Notes: a model not told the origin generated them from the letters alone. 64,000 bases of DNA from Gammaproteobacteria bacterium (GCA_012103455.1 WLWT01000001.1:4635110-4699109), one strand, 5' to 3'; counted from the stretch's first letter, positions 1 to 9,883 are shown. Numbers and translations are program-made.

Positions 1-14
1 CAGCAACCGCACCC

Positions 15-827
15 TTAGCGGGCCCGTTTCAAGGCGTTTTTATGGAAGTCGCCGTCTTTGGATCCTGTGGCGAACGCGTAATCCGCCCAAGTTAGCGCTG
101 TACTCTTGCCGGTTTGGTGATTGACCATATTCATGGTGGAAGGTCGCCAATACCGATCCAGATATTGCTTGTAGCCACCGATGGTCAAGGTTTTCAAAAG
201 CGCGTTCTTGCGATCGAAATACTCGGTTTTGAGCGGTTGATAGATAGCCCTATCCACCCAGACCACCTGGCGCGTATAGCCGGAATGCTTGTATACCGGA
301 TAACGCTCGATCACGAATACGTCCTTACCGTCCAGTATTTCATCGCGCAGCCACTTGTAGGTGTACTTCTCCACTTCCTGAGACGTGAGATCTTCATAAG
401 CGAATTCACTGCCCACGAAAGGACCGGACTTGTTGGCGGACGAGATGCGTTTGACACGTTTCAGAGCCGGAAGATAAAGCCATTGATCATCAGGTTTTAC
501 TGCATGGGTATGACTCAAGAATGCCGTTCCTTTGACATCCCTAGGGCTATCAAAGATGGTAAGACTCTTATCGCCGTCGCCGTCCACCTCCAAGGACGAG
601 GCGCGCATCTTGCGCGTGGTCTCCTGTCCTTGGCGATTGCGCAACACCATCGTCAGAATGGCTTTAGAGTCTCTCCATCCGGTATCGCGCTTGTCCATCT
701 CCTGCGCGATGGCAAGTCCTTTCGCCTCGGGTCCTTTCTCTTCGAACTCTTGCTCTTGCGATACTTGCGCCCACGCCGCCTCAAGCAGGGGCAGCGTCAA
801 TGCGAGACATAGCAACCATCTTGTCAC
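15..827 (-). CDS. LolA-like outer-membrane lipoprotein-sorting family protein
   Basis: Secreted periplasmic protein of about 270 residues, of the LolA-like family that is usually encoded beside RND/MMPL exporters and is thought to carry a lipid or lipoprotein cargo. A signal peptide ending AWA-Q is followed by a beta-rich domain with motifs such as DDQWLYLPALKRVKRI and FVGSEFAYEDL. I place the start at GTG 827, because GAGGAG lies about 7 bases upstream and the n-region is then short; a TTG at 842 is also open. The start lies inside the last codons of the exporter gene upstream, so the two are probably translationally coupled. The cargo is not evident from sequence. Confidence 0.82.
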   Translation of the reverse strand: MTRWLLCLALTLPLLEAAWAQVSQEQEFEEKGPEAKGLAIAQEMDKRDTGWRDSKAILTMVLRNRQGQETTRKMRASSLEVDGDGDKSLTIFDSPRDVKGTAFLSHTHAVKPDDQWLYLPALKRVKRISSANKSGPFVGSEFAYEDLTSQEVEKYTYKWLRDEILDGKDVFVIERYPVYKHSGYTRQVVWVDRAIYQPLKTEYFDRKNALLKTLTIGGYKQYLDRYWRPSTMNMVNHQTGKSTALTWADYAFATGSKDGDFHKNALKRAR

Positions 828-3120
828 CGGCTTTCTCCTCAAGCTTCATCAACAGTGGCGGCAGCAGTAAGAAATCCGCTACCAACGCGAGTACGATAAC
901 GACGACGGTCAACAAACCCATACCCGAATTCAGTTCAAAACTAGACGCCGCCAACACCAAAAATCCGGCCGCCAATACGATCGACGTCACCAGCAATGCA
1001 CGGCCAACGCTGGTGAAGGCATAGCGCACCGCATCGGCCGGCGGTAAATCCTGTTCCCGCCGCGCGCGTAAGTACTTGCTCAAAAAGTGCACCGTATCGT
1101 CCACCACAATACCCAAGGTCATACCGCTCACCACGGACAGCGCCAAACCCACTTCGCCCACAAGCATGCCCCACAAGCCAAAACCCATAGCCGCCGGCAC
1201 CAGGTTAGGCACCATGCTGATGATCCCGATACGCACCGAGCGCAGTGCGAAAATCAAAACCAAGGAAATCAGTACTAGCGCGAGTGTGGTGCCGATCAAC
1301 ATGCTGATGATATTGCGCTTACCGATGTGCGTAAACATAAGCGCCGTGCCGCTGCCGTTACCGGAGGCGATCTCGGGCGCATTGGCCGATAACCAGTCTT
1401 GCACCCGCGCCTCCAAAGACAGCATCTCATTGGTGGACAACGTTCGTAACGAAGCGGTCAAACGCGTCGCCGATTTATCTATGTCCACTTGATTATTGAG
1501 ATCCAAACCGTAAGGCAGCGACATTTCGTAGAGCAGCAGATACTGCGCCGCCAGCTCCCGTTCACTCGGCAATACATAAGCCTCCTGCTCATCGCCATGC
1601 ATGTTTTTGTTGAGCCGTTTCATGATGTCGGTCAGCGCGTTCACATGAACCGTCTCCGGCTGCGAACGGTACCACTCGGCGAATGCTTCAACGTTCCTCA
1701 AGAACTCAGGGTCGGAAACACCGCCCTGTTCTGCCGATACCAGGGAATATTCGATGCGCACGAGGCCAGTGAGCCTAGCTTCAGTGAAATCGGAATCGCG
1801 GCGGAATTCGACACGCTCGTCAAAATAATGCAAGAAGATGTCGTTGAGATCGTTGCGCGGAATAAAAGCCACCAACACAACCACCACTGCCGACATGCTC
1901 AGCAACAGAACGCGGCGCTTTTGCACCACGAAATCGCCGAGTTTGATCATCAACTCATCACGCCCGGACTCTTGCTTCTGCACCCGGATGGGCAACACCG
2001 ACAGCAGTGCGGGCAAGAAAGTCACCGCCATGACGAACGAAGTACCCACACCCATGGCTACCAGATTGCCAAGATGGCGAAATGGCGGTACCTCGCTCAT
2101 ATTCATGCTGAGAAAACCGAGCGCGGTGGTGGCACTAGCGAGAAAAACAGGCTGAAGATTCAAGCGCAAACTTTCCACCAGCGCCTCATCGCGGCTCTTA
2201 CCGCGCCGCATGCCCTGGAAAAAACTCACCAGCACATGCACCGAGTTGGCGATGGCCACGGTCAGAATAATAGTGGGAGCCGAAGCCGTCGGCGGGCTGA
2301 TAGGAATGTCTGCGTAACCGCCTAATCCCATGGCCACCAAGATGGATGCGGCGATGACGAACAATGTGGTCACTGTCGCGCTCACAGCCCGCAGCAACAC
2401 GCCCAGCAACAGGAGCATCAGAGCGAAGCTGAGCGGCACCAGCGTTTGCAGATCGCCAGCGGAGGACTCGGAAAATGCGTTATTCATCATCACCATGCCG
2501 GCCAAACGCACATCGAGCCCGGGAAATTTCTCCTCCGCCTGAGCGGCCAGTGCGCGTACAAAGCGCACCACCTCGGGGCCTTCGGTGATCGGATCCTTGC
2601 CCGGCAGTTGCACAGTAATGTTGACGGCCGTGACATCTGCCTCTTGCGCCACCAGACGTTTACGCAACAATGGCTCCGCCAGGGCGATCTCCTTTATCCA
2701 CGCCAGATCGGCGGCGGATAAAGAGGCGGCATCCGAATATAGATCACCCACCGATAAGTCATCATCTTGCGCTTTGGTATGTTGAAAATTGGACAGGGAA
2801 TCCACCCGGTTTGAGTAAGGCGTCTGCCACGCTTGCTCCGTTATCCACTCGACGGCGGCCAGCGCATTATTACTGAAGGCATTGCCGTCATCGGGCTCCA
2901 CCACGAGCATGACGTTGTCGTTCTTGGTATAGGTATTCTCCAGCGCCTCGAAGGCCAGCAATTGCGGGTTGTCCGGACTGAAGAAAATGCGGTAGTCATT
3001 CGAAAAGCGCAGATGCCGCCCACCGCTTGCCGCCGCCAGCACGCACAGTACTGAAATCACTAAAATCGCCCAGCGGTAACGGATGACCCAGGTGCCGTAA
3101 CGCGCCTCGAATTCACGCAT
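781..3120 (-). CDS. RND superfamily exporter (MMPL type)
   Basis: Inner-membrane proton-driven exporter of about 779 residues. It has the two-fold RND layout: a first transmembrane helix, a large periplasmic loop, a block of five helices, then a second helix-loop-helices half. The two halves carry matching segments (AIANSVHVLVSFFQGMRRG and GIVVDDTVHFLSKYLRA), typical of MMPL/HpnN-like lipid exporters. Start chosen at ATG 3120 because GGAGAG lies 7 bases upstream; the frame extends 21 codons further without support. It overlaps the LolA-like gene by about 47 bases. A decayed TetR regulator lies just upstream, so its former control is probably lost. Substrate unknown, likely lipidic by family. 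Confidence 0.88.
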   Translation of the reverse strand: MREFEARYGTWVIRYRWAILVISVLCVLAAASGGRHLRFSNDYRIFFSPDNPQLLAFEALENTYTKNDNVMLVVEPDDGNAFSNNALAAVEWITEQAWQTPYSNRVDSLSNFQHTKAQDDDLSVGDLYSDAASLSAADLAWIKEIALAEPLLRKRLVAQEADVTAVNITVQLPGKDPITEGPEVVRFVRALAAQAEEKFPGLDVRLAGMVMMNNAFSESSAGDLQTLVPLSFALMLLLLGVLLRAVSATVTTLFVIAASILVAMGLGGYADIPISPPTASAPTIILTVAIANSVHVLVSFFQGMRRGKSRDEALVESLRLNLQPVFLASATTALGFLSMNMSEVPPFRHLGNLVAMGVGTSFVMAVTFLPALLSVLPIRVQKQESGRDELMIKLGDFVVQKRRVLLLSMSAVVVVLVAFIPRNDLNDIFLHYFDERVEFRRDSDFTEARLTGLVRIEYSLVSAEQGGVSDPEFLRNVEAFAEWYRSQPETVHVNALTDIMKRLNKNMHGDEQEAYVLPSERELAAQYLLLYEMSLPYGLDLNNQVDIDKSATRLTASLRTLSTNEMLSLEARVQDWLSANAPEIASGNGSGTALMFTHIGKRNIISMLIGTTLALVLISLVLIFALRSVRIGIISMVPNLVPAAMGFGLWGMLVGEVGLALSVVSGMTLGIVVDDTVHFLSKYLRARREQDLPPADAVRYAFTSVGRALLVTSIVLAAGFLVLAASSFELNSGMGLLTVVVIVLALVADFLLLPPLLMKLEEKAGDKMVAMSRIDAAPA

Positions 3121-3179
3121 CGGTTCGCTCTCCAGATATTCGGACTGAACCATAAACATTGCGAACAATGTGCGCATAG

Positions 3180-3500
3180 CCAAAAACGAGGCGCCGCTCT
3201 TCCACGATCATCTGCACCAGTTCGTCAATGCACGGCTGTTCGGCGGCGTGATCATGGGTCCATTGCAAGATCATTACAACCAGCTCTGCAAAGCATTCGC
3301 TAACCTCTAGGCCAGGCTTTCGCACCACCCACCCCGCGCATGGCCCCGAACAATCCGTCAGAGCACAGGCTCCGCACATGCCACCCCGAGGTCTCGTTCA
3401 TTGCGCAAACAACGGTATAGATTGGCCACCTACATCCCGTCATCGCCAACGATCTCCGCCATGGTGGTCTTGCCGTAACCGAGTTGCTGAACGAACGGTG
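3180..3500 (-). pseudogene. TetR-family regulator remnant
   Basis: Reading leftward from about 3500, one frame gives the second half of a TetR helix-turn-helix (FVQQLGYGKTTMAEIVGDDGM), then a TAG stop, then VANLYRCLRNERDL in the same frame and a further TGA. A second frame continues with a typical TetR C-terminal stretch (HDHAAEQPCIDELVQMIVEE) down to about 3181. Two stops and a frameshift make it a pseudogene. Its place immediately upstream of the exporter operon suggests it once repressed it. The first part of the DNA-binding domain cannot be recognised. Confidence 0.72.
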
Positions 3501-4003
3501 AGTTAACCGAAGAGGACAGAGCCTGGGCGGCGGCCAAACATCCCCAGCAGCAACTGCAGATCCACTGTGGCCGTGGCTTGTTACGCCGCGCGCTGGCCCT
3601 TTGCGGTAGCGCGTACATCGCCCGCGTCCCCCTGCGAACCGGCCTCCATGGACGCCCGGAATCAACAGGCTCAAATATTCGATTCGGTATTATCCATAGC
3701 AGTCAAAACCAAGGCCGCCAAACCCAGGGACAACAAACTCCAGACCAAGCGCGGCTTCTCTTGGCTTTAACCCATTCCTATAGGCACCGGCGTTCACGGC
3801 GTATCAGCGCGGGTGCACCTGCTCGGCAACGCCCATACTCCTACTCAGCACGACGTGGAACACATGCAGCAACGCCGGCTACCGGGCGTGGTGGCCGGAC
3901 ATGCCTGAGCACCATACCTGGCTTGTGTCGTGGCGGAACCTAAGGTGCGCTCACCGAGACTGTTTACCGTTAATCTTCCGAGCTAGGGCCAGCGTTATCG
4001 CCT
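3501..4003. other. gene-poor stretch
   Basis: I see no convincing gene. Open frames on both strands have no recognisable motifs and look like chance reading of GC-rich DNA. The right part may hold further decayed coding sequence upstream of the TetR remnant, but nothing can be assigned. Confidence 0.5.
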
Positions 4004-4705
4004 TCAGGCCGCTCCTTTGCGTTGGTTATCGATCTTGCGCCGCCGCAGGGTGAGTCCCACCGCGAGGGCCAATATCACGCCGCCGATCTTTACCGCCCAA
4101 TGCACCCAAGCCGGTAACGCTTGCGTCAACGGCGCTATTACCGGATCGGTATAAGCGATATCGCCAGCGAGATAGCCGAGCAAACCGCCGCCCAGGATGA
4201 TGATGAGAGGATAGCGATCGAGCAGCCGCAGTATCAAGGTACTGCCCCACATGATAAGCGGAATACTCAACAACAAGCCGATGACGATGAGCATGGCGCT
4301 GCCCTTCGCCGCCGCGCCGATGCCGACAACGTTGTCGAAACTCATCACCGCATCGGCGATCACAATGGTCTGAATAGCGCCGAACAAAGTGCCGGAGCCG
4401 GTCACGTTGTCCTCGCTTAATTCCTCATCCTCTGGAACGATGAGTTTTATCGCAATCCAGACCAACAGAACGGCGCCAATGAGCTTCAAATATGGCACGC
4501 CTAACAGTTTGGCGACAAAGATGGCGAAGATGATGCGAAGTAAAATCGCCACGCCGGTGCCAAAGATGATCCCCATGCGGCGCTGGTGTGCCGGCAAACG
4601 CCTACAGGCCAGCGCGATGACGATGGCGTTGTCACCACTCAAGAGCGCGTCAATCCAGATGATCTGGAGCAGTGCTACCCAAAATTCGGTATCGCTCACG
4701 GGCAC
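4004..4705 (-). CDS. TerC/YjbE-family integral membrane protein
   Basis: Inner-membrane protein of 233 residues in the TerC family, members of which act in metal-ion (often manganese) efflux or tolerance. The two family signatures are present: IDALLSGDNAIVIALACR near the N-terminus and IADAVMSFDNVVGIGAAA in the second half, with the paired aspartates in membrane helices. About seven hydrophobic segments and a basic C-terminal tail (LRRRKIDNQRK) are visible. Start is GTG 4705. No manganese riboswitch motif was seen in the roughly 100-base leader. Transcribed alone, leftward. The transported ion is inferred from family only. Confidence 0.88.
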   Translation of the reverse strand: MPVSDTEFWVALLQIIWIDALLSGDNAIVIALACRRLPAHQRRMGIIFGTGVAILLRIIFAIFVAKLLGVPYLKLIGAVLLVWIAIKLIVPEDEELSEDNVTGSGTLFGAIQTIVIADAVMSFDNVVGIGAAAKGSAMLIVIGLLLSIPLIMWGSTLILRLLDRYPLIIILGGGLLGYLAGDIAYTDPVIAPLTQALPAWVHWAVKIGGVILALAVGLTLRRRKIDNQRKGAA

Positions 4706-4813
4706 TCAATGTCAGGTGGTCATGGATGAAGAAGCATTGCTTGCCGTCCTGGCGGCAGGCCAACAATGTATAATATCGGATCACATGCATGCGCGCATTG
4801 CCGCGCATCACGC

Positions 4814-5581
4814 TTAGGAAGCCGACACATCGTCTAACCAGTAGAATAAACGCTCGAGCTCATGGGGCTTTGACAAGCGGTGATCGCCCCCTTTGATGAG
4901 TTCCACATGAACGTCGTTACCTTGAATAGCCCCAGCCAACCGCGTACTGAGTTCCCACGGTACCTCCGGATCGGCCATGCCATGCAGCAGACGCACCGGG
5001 CAAGTCAATGGGATAGGCGCATGCAACAGACCCAATCCCCGTCCATCCTCCAACAGCCGGCTAGTGATTGGATAAGAACCATCACCATAGCGTGATGGCA
5101 AATAAGTGACCCCGTGTTCGGCAAGATCCAGCCGCGCCCTCTCATCAAGACGCTTGGACGTGAGTTCCAGGAGAAAATCAGGCGCGCTGGCAATACCAAC
5201 GACCCCTCTTACCCGTGACCTCAAACGCAGCGCCACATGCAGCGCGATCCAACCGCCCATGCTGGATCCGATCAAGACGAGCGGCTGCTCCGTCACGCAA
5301 CTGATGACCCTTAACGCATCATCGATCCAAGTGGACACGGTACATTCTTCAAACACGCCTTCGGAACGTCCATGGCCGCTATAGTCGAAGGTTAGCACAC
5401 CTGTGCCGCGCCGCTTCGCCCATCGGTGCATAGCCCGCGCCTTGGTGCCCGACATATCGGACCTGAACCCGTTTAGAAAAACCGCTGTGAGCCCGTCGCC
5501 CCGGGATATCTGCGCCGCTAAGTGAACACCGTCATCCCGTTCGATGCTCCGCACCTCGGGGCCAATTGACGGTTCTTTCAT
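4814..5581 (-). CDS. alpha/beta hydrolase
   Basis: Cytosolic serine hydrolase of 255 residues with the full alpha/beta-hydrolase triad: nucleophile Ser107 in GSSMGG, Asp204 in HGMADPEVPW and His234 in GGDHRLSKP. An oxyanion region (FLNGFRSDMSGTKA) precedes the Tyr-Ser-Gly-His-Gly strand around residue 67. The layout resembles small ABHD10-like/palmitoyl-thioesterase-type hydrolases, but the substrate cannot be told. It is followed at a short distance by the TerC-type gene on the same strand; a functional link is not evident. Confidence 0.85.
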   Translation of the reverse strand: MKEPSIGPEVRSIERDDGVHLAAQISRGDGLTAVFLNGFRSDMSGTKARAMHRWAKRRGTGVLTFDYSGHGRSEGVFEECTVSTWIDDALRVISCVTEQPLVLIGSSMGGWIALHVALRLRSRVRGVVGIASAPDFLLELTSKRLDERARLDLAEHGVTYLPSRYGDGSYPITSRLLEDGRGLGLLHAPIPLTCPVRLLHGMADPEVPWELSTRLAGAIQGNDVHVELIKGGDHRLSKPHELERLFYWLDDVSAS

Positions 5582-5730
5582 TCAGCACCTTCGGAATTCA
5601 AGGCGTTTACTCTTTTCCGATTTCAACAAGTTCATCGCCACGTGGCACATGCTCCCCTTTGCCCTCCATTATGCTTTAATACAGCAAGTAACCCCGCTCT
5701 TCCTCACGTTCAACTTCAGACATTGAGAGC

Positions 5731-6246
5731 ATGCAAAAGCATCCCCTCTGGACTAATCTGTTTTTGCCACACAAACGAAAAGTACATGGGTCCAAAATCC
5801 ACCGGACGGCGCATTGGATATTAGGCGCTACGGCTATGTGTAGTGCGCTCGACAGCACCATTAATAGTGCTCAAGCCCAAGCTAATCAAGCCATTCGCAA
5901 TGAGGCTGAGCGTATTCAACGCGAGCAAGAACTGCGGCAGCGTCGCGAGCAACCGGGCATTGATATTCCTACGCCAGTTACCCTCGCCGATGATGGCGGT
6001 CGTTGTATAGACATCAACAGGGTGACCGTGGACGGTGTCACCGAAGAGCGTTCCCGCACCGTCAGTCAAATGAGCAAGGCGCTGAAGAATCAGTGCATTG
6101 ATCCTCCCCACGACATTCGGACACCGACGTTAAGCGACTTGCTGTTGTTCGAAAGACGCGGGACTGATGTAATTGAACTGTACCGAGCAAACCGGGGGCT
6201 CGTTGGTTTGAGTCAAGCGGCCATGGCTGACCCTTGTATTGATTGA
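5731..6246 (+). pseudogene. truncated two-partner-secretion transporter (ShlB/FhaC type)
   Basis: The frame encodes a leader segment ending around AQAQ, a Gln/Arg/Glu-rich helix (ERIQREQELRQRREQ) and the beginning of a POTRA_2-like domain (GGRCIDINRVTVDGVTEE). This is the N-terminal plan of ShlB/FhaC outer-membrane transporters, which run to about 550 residues. Here the similarity stops after about 125 residues, and the last ~45 residues look unrelated, running into an IS3 transposase remnant read on the other strand. No partner exoprotein gene is seen. Best read as a 5' fragment cut by an IS event. Confidence 0.6.
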
Positions 6247-6341
6247 TAATACGCTTGTTCAAGTTCTGTGGGCGGTACATGGTTGATAGCGCCCAGCAGG
6301 CGTTCATGGTTGAACCAGAGATCGATGAACAGTAAGGCGTC
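6213..6341 (-). pseudogene. IS3-family transposase C-terminal remnant
   Basis: Leftward frame ending at 6213 encodes LWFNHERLLGAINHVPPTEL and EQAYYQSIQGSAMAA, the characteristic C-terminus of IS3-family OrfB transposases. Only about 43 residues remain; the integrase core is gone. Its upstream edge coincides with the beginning of the recognisable mfd coding sequence on the opposite strand, and its end lies inside the truncated secretion gene, so it marks an old insertion or deletion junction. Confidence 0.8.
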
Positions 6342-9300
6342 CACCACGCTGGCGAGCCCGTTATCACCGCCGCTCCCCCCGGCTGCTGGCCAACACAGAT
6401 GGTCCCGGCTATACGGCTGCATGAGCGCATTGGCGGCGGCGCGGGCCGCTATGCAGTACGATTCCCTCACCCTGGTGGTCTGCCCGGATCCGGCCAGCGC
6501 GGATCGGCTGCGCGAAGAAATCAGCTTTTTCATCAATGGCGATGAACCTCTTCCCATTGCCAATTTCCCTGATTGGGAAACCCTTCCCTATGATCTGTTC
6601 TCGCCCCACCAAGACATCATTTCCGATCGGCTGAGTGCGCTAAACGCAATGCGAAGCGGCGCCCGGGGCATTCTAGTGGTACCGGTGGGCACATTGATGA
6701 CACGCGTGTGCCCGCCCACTTATCTGACCCGCTACGCCATCGCCTTCAAGATCGGACAGCGCATCGATTTGACCGCTATGCGCCGGCAACTGGAGCAGGC
6801 CGGATACAACCATGTATCGCAGGTCACCGAGCATGGCGAGTTCTCAGTACGCGGTGCATTATTGGACCTCTTTCCCATGGGTACAAACGCGCCGCTTCGC
6901 ATCGACCTATTCGACGAGGAGATCGAGTCCATACGCCGATTCGATCTGGAAACCCAACGTTCCACCGGCCAGATGGAGAGCATTGAGCTTATGCCGGCAC
7001 GGGAAGTGCCGATCGATGAAGCCGGTATCGCCCAGTTCCGCCAATCGTTTAGAGCTCGCTTCGAGGGCGATCCAACTAATTGCCCGGTGTACCGGGAGGT
7101 GAGCCAAGGCATCGCCTCTCCCGGCATCGAGTACTATCTGCCGCTGTTCTATACTACCGCCAGCACCTTATTCGACTATCTACCTACAAGCGCCCTGGCC
7201 ATCGTCACCGAGGGAGTAGAAGACGCAGCCAAGACTTTGTGGGATGAAATATCGCAGCGCTATGAAGCGCGGCGCCATGATCATCAGCGCCCCGTACTGG
7301 AACCGCGCGAACTCTATCTACCGGTACCCGATCTCTTCGCGGCCCTGGGGCAACTAAGGCGGGCAACTCTGGTACGGGACAACACCCGCAACGCGCTTCG
7401 CTTCGGCGCCCGTATCGGCGATCCCCTATCCATAGACGCCAGGGCGGCGGAGCCGCTGGCACGGGTTAAAGAATATTTGACAGCCACCGATACACGCGTC
7501 CTGTTCGTAGCCGACAGCCCTGGCCGGCTGGAAACGCTGGCCGATACCTTTGCCAGGCACGGTATTCGCACAGCGCGCTCGGCCGGGTGGTCCGAGTTCT
7601 TAAGTAGCGGCGACCCTGTGGCGATCACGGTGGGCCTGTTGGAGCGCGGCGCGATCATGGACACCCCGCCCATCAGCATCGTCACCGAATCGCAGCTATT
7701 CGGTGAACGGGTGGCCCAGCGCCGCCGCCGTAAAGCGTCCACCCGCGACGGCGATGCGGTGGTGCGCGATCTGGCCGAGTTAAATCCGGGCTCACCCGTA
7801 GTACATATCGATCACGGGGTCGGCCGCTATCTGGGTTTACAGACCTTATCCGCGGGTGGCGTGGACGGCGAGTTTCTCACCATCGAATACGCCGGCGGCG
7901 ACAAGCTGTACGTGCCGGTGCTCACCTTGCATCTCATCTCCCGTTACACCGGCGCCGACCCCGATCACGCACCGATGCACAAGCTAGGGGGGACGCAATG
8001 GGCCAAAGCCAAACGCAAAGCGGCGGAGAAAGTTCACGACGTCGCCGCCGAACTGCTTGAAATCCATGCCCGTAGAGCGGCCAGATCCGGTTACGCGTTC
8101 ACACTCGATGAAGGCCAATACACTGCTTTCTGTCAGGGTTTTCCCTTCGAGGAAACGCCCGATCAGGAGCAAGCCATCAATGCAGTGGTGGCGGACATGA
8201 CCTCCACCGCGACCATGGACCGCTTGACCTGCGGCGATGTCGGTTTCGGTAAAACGGAAGTGGCGTTACGGGCCGCCTTCGTCGCCGTGCACGGCGGGCG
8301 GCAAGTGGCGGTGCTGGTGCCCACCACCCTGCTCGCCCAACAGCATTTTCAGACCTTCACCGATCGTTTCGCCGACTGGCCGGTGCGCATCGAATTGCTC
8401 TCGCGTTTTCGCTCGCGCAAAGAACAAAATGCGACCCTGAAAGGGCTTGCCGAAGGCCAGGTGGACATCGTCATAGGCACCCACAAGCTGTTGCAACCGG
8501 ATATCGAGTTCAAGCAGCTAGGCCTGGTCGTGGTAGACGAAGAACACCGCTTCGGCGTGCGTCACAAGGAGAGCTTAAAAGCCCTACGCGCGGAAGTGGA
8601 CATGCTAACCCTCACTGCCACCCCTATACCGCGCACACTTAATATGGCCTTCGCGGGCATGCGCGATCTCTCGCTCATCGCAACGCCTCCCGACCGCCGC
8701 TTGGCAGTTAAAACTTTTGTACGCGAATGGGATAACCCTACTATCCGTGAAGCCTGCCTGCGGGAAATCCGCCGCGGTGGACAGATTTATTTCATACACA
8801 ACAAGGTAGAGAACATAGAGCGTATCGCCAGAGAACTCGCCGAGTTGGTACCGCAGGCCAGTATCCAAGTGGCCCACGGCCAGCTGCGCGAAAGCCAGTT
8901 GGAGCGGGTGATGCTGGACTTCTATCACCGGCGGTTCAATACGCTGGTATGCACTACGATCATAGAAACCGGCATCGACGTACCCAGCGCCAATACCATC
9001 ATCATCAACCGCGCCGATCGCTTCGGCTTGGCTCAGCTTCACCAACTACGCGGCCGCGTGGGCCGCTCGCATCACCGCGCCTACGCCTATCTAGTGGTGC
9101 CTCCGCGCCGTTCCATGACCGCCGATGCCGTCAAGCGGTTGGAGGCCATCGAGTCGCTGGAAGAGTTGGGCATAGGCTTTACCCTAGCGACTCACGATCT
9201 GGAGATCCGCGGTGCCGGCGAAGTACTGGGTGAGGAGCAAAGCGGGCAGATCAACGAAGTTGGATACACCTTGTACACCCAACTCCTGGAACAGGCGGTG

Positions 9301-9798
9301 GCCGCGCTCAAAGCGGGCCGGGCGCCGGAACTAGACCGCCCACTGGACCACGGTGCAGAGATCGATCTGCACGTTCCCGCGCTCATTCCCGCCGACTATC
9401 TACCCGACGTGCACACCCGGTTGATGATGTACAAGCGCATCGCCAGCGCTGCAACCGAGGGTGCCCTGGACCAGCTACAAGTAGAGATGATCGACCGGTT
9501 TGGCCTGTTTCCGGGACAGGTAAGACATCTGTTTGAAATCAGTGCGCTTAAACTCAAGGCGGCGCCGATCGGTGTTCGCAAAATCGACTTTGGTGCCGCC
9601 TCCGGCCGCATCATTTTCAAAGAAGATGCACCGGTCGATGCGGCCCGGCTGGTGCAATTAGTGCAACTGCATTCCAAGATTTACCGTTTTGACGGACCAC
9701 AAACACTAAGGGTCCAGCAATCGATGGAAGACGCAGACACAAGACTTGAGTGCTTGGATACACTTTTGAGCGATCTCACCACTAAGGATGCGGCCTGA
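6325..9798 (+). CDS. mfd: transcription-repair coupling factor Mfd
   Basis: ATP-driven translocase that removes RNA polymerase stalled at lesions and recruits UvrA. From ATG 6325 it is 1157 residues, close to E. coli Mfd (1148). Order: UvrB-like N-terminal module (DWETLPYDLFSPHQDIISDR, GEFSVRGALLDLFPMG), RNA-polymerase-interaction domain (PVVHIDHGVGRYLGL), helicase motif I (GDVGFGKTEVA), DEEH box (VVVDEEHRFGVRH), motif VI (QLRGRVGRSHHRAY) and the C-terminal TRCF domain. The frame is open back to 6268, but those residues derive from the antisense IS3 remnant; similarity to other Mfd proteins begins about LSPPLPPAAG, so even the first residues from 6325 may be IS-derived. csiV follows 85 bases downstream. 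Confidence 0.96.
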   Translation: MNSKASTTLASPLSPPLPPAAGQHRWSRLYGCMSALAAARAAMQYDSLTLVVCPDPASADRLREEISFFINGDEPLPIANFPDWETLPYDLFSPHQDIISDRLSALNAMRSGARGILVVPVGTLMTRVCPPTYLTRYAIAFKIGQRIDLTAMRRQLEQAGYNHVSQVTEHGEFSVRGALLDLFPMGTNAPLRIDLFDEEIESIRRFDLETQRSTGQMESIELMPAREVPIDEAGIAQFRQSFRARFEGDPTNCPVYREVSQGIASPGIEYYLPLFYTTASTLFDYLPTSALAIVTEGVEDAAKTLWDEISQRYEARRHDHQRPVLEPRELYLPVPDLFAALGQLRRATLVRDNTRNALRFGARIGDPLSIDARAAEPLARVKEYLTATDTRVLFVADSPGRLETLADTFARHGIRTARSAGWSEFLSSGDPVAITVGLLERGAIMDTPPISIVTESQLFGERVAQRRRRKASTRDGDAVVRDLAELNPGSPVVHIDHGVGRYLGLQTLSAGGVDGEFLTIEYAGGDKLYVPVLTLHLISRYTGADPDHAPMHKLGGTQWAKAKRKAAEKVHDVAAELLEIHARRAARSGYAFTLDEGQYTAFCQGFPFEETPDQEQAINAVVADMTSTATMDRLTCGDVGFGKTEVALRAAFVAVHGGRQVAVLVPTTLLAQQHFQTFTDRFADWPVRIELLSRFRSRKEQNATLKGLAEGQVDIVIGTHKLLQPDIEFKQLGLVVVDEEHRFGVRHKESLKALRAEVDMLTLTATPIPRTLNMAFAGMRDLSLIATPPDRRLAVKTFVREWDNPTIREACLREIRRGGQIYFIHNKVENIERIARELAELVPQASIQVAHGQLRESQLERVMLDFYHRRFNTLVCTTIIETGIDVPSANTIIINRADRFGLAQLHQLRGRVGRSHHRAYAYLVVPPRRSMTADAVKRLEAIESLEELGIGFTLATHDLEIRGAGEVLGEEQSGQINEVGYTLYTQLLEQAVAALKAGRAPELDRPLDHGAEIDLHVPALIPADYLPDVHTRLMMYKRIASAATEGALDQLQVEMIDRFGLFPGQVRHLFEISALKLKAAPIGVRKIDFGAASGRIIFKEDAPVDAARLVQLVQLHSKIYRFDGPQTLRVQQSMEDADTRLECLDTLLSDLTTKDAA

Positions 9799-9883
9799 GC
9801 TTACCGCCAGGGGCTGGCAACGGCTGAGCGTAATCGCGCGATAAATTAGTTGAAGTTGCAGTCGCTCAAAGAGAACTCTAAAA

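Noticed and set aside
114..812. Long open frame on the plus strand, 232 codons
   Set aside because: It is antisense to the clearly conserved LolA-like gene and has no recognisable motif.
4706..4813. yybP-ykoY manganese riboswitch before the TerC-type gene
   Set aside because: TerC genes often have one, but the leader is short and I found none of its conserved loop motifs.
6268..6324. Upstream start for mfd at 6268
   Set aside because: These 19 codons are the antisense of the IS3 transposase remnant and match no Mfd N-terminus.
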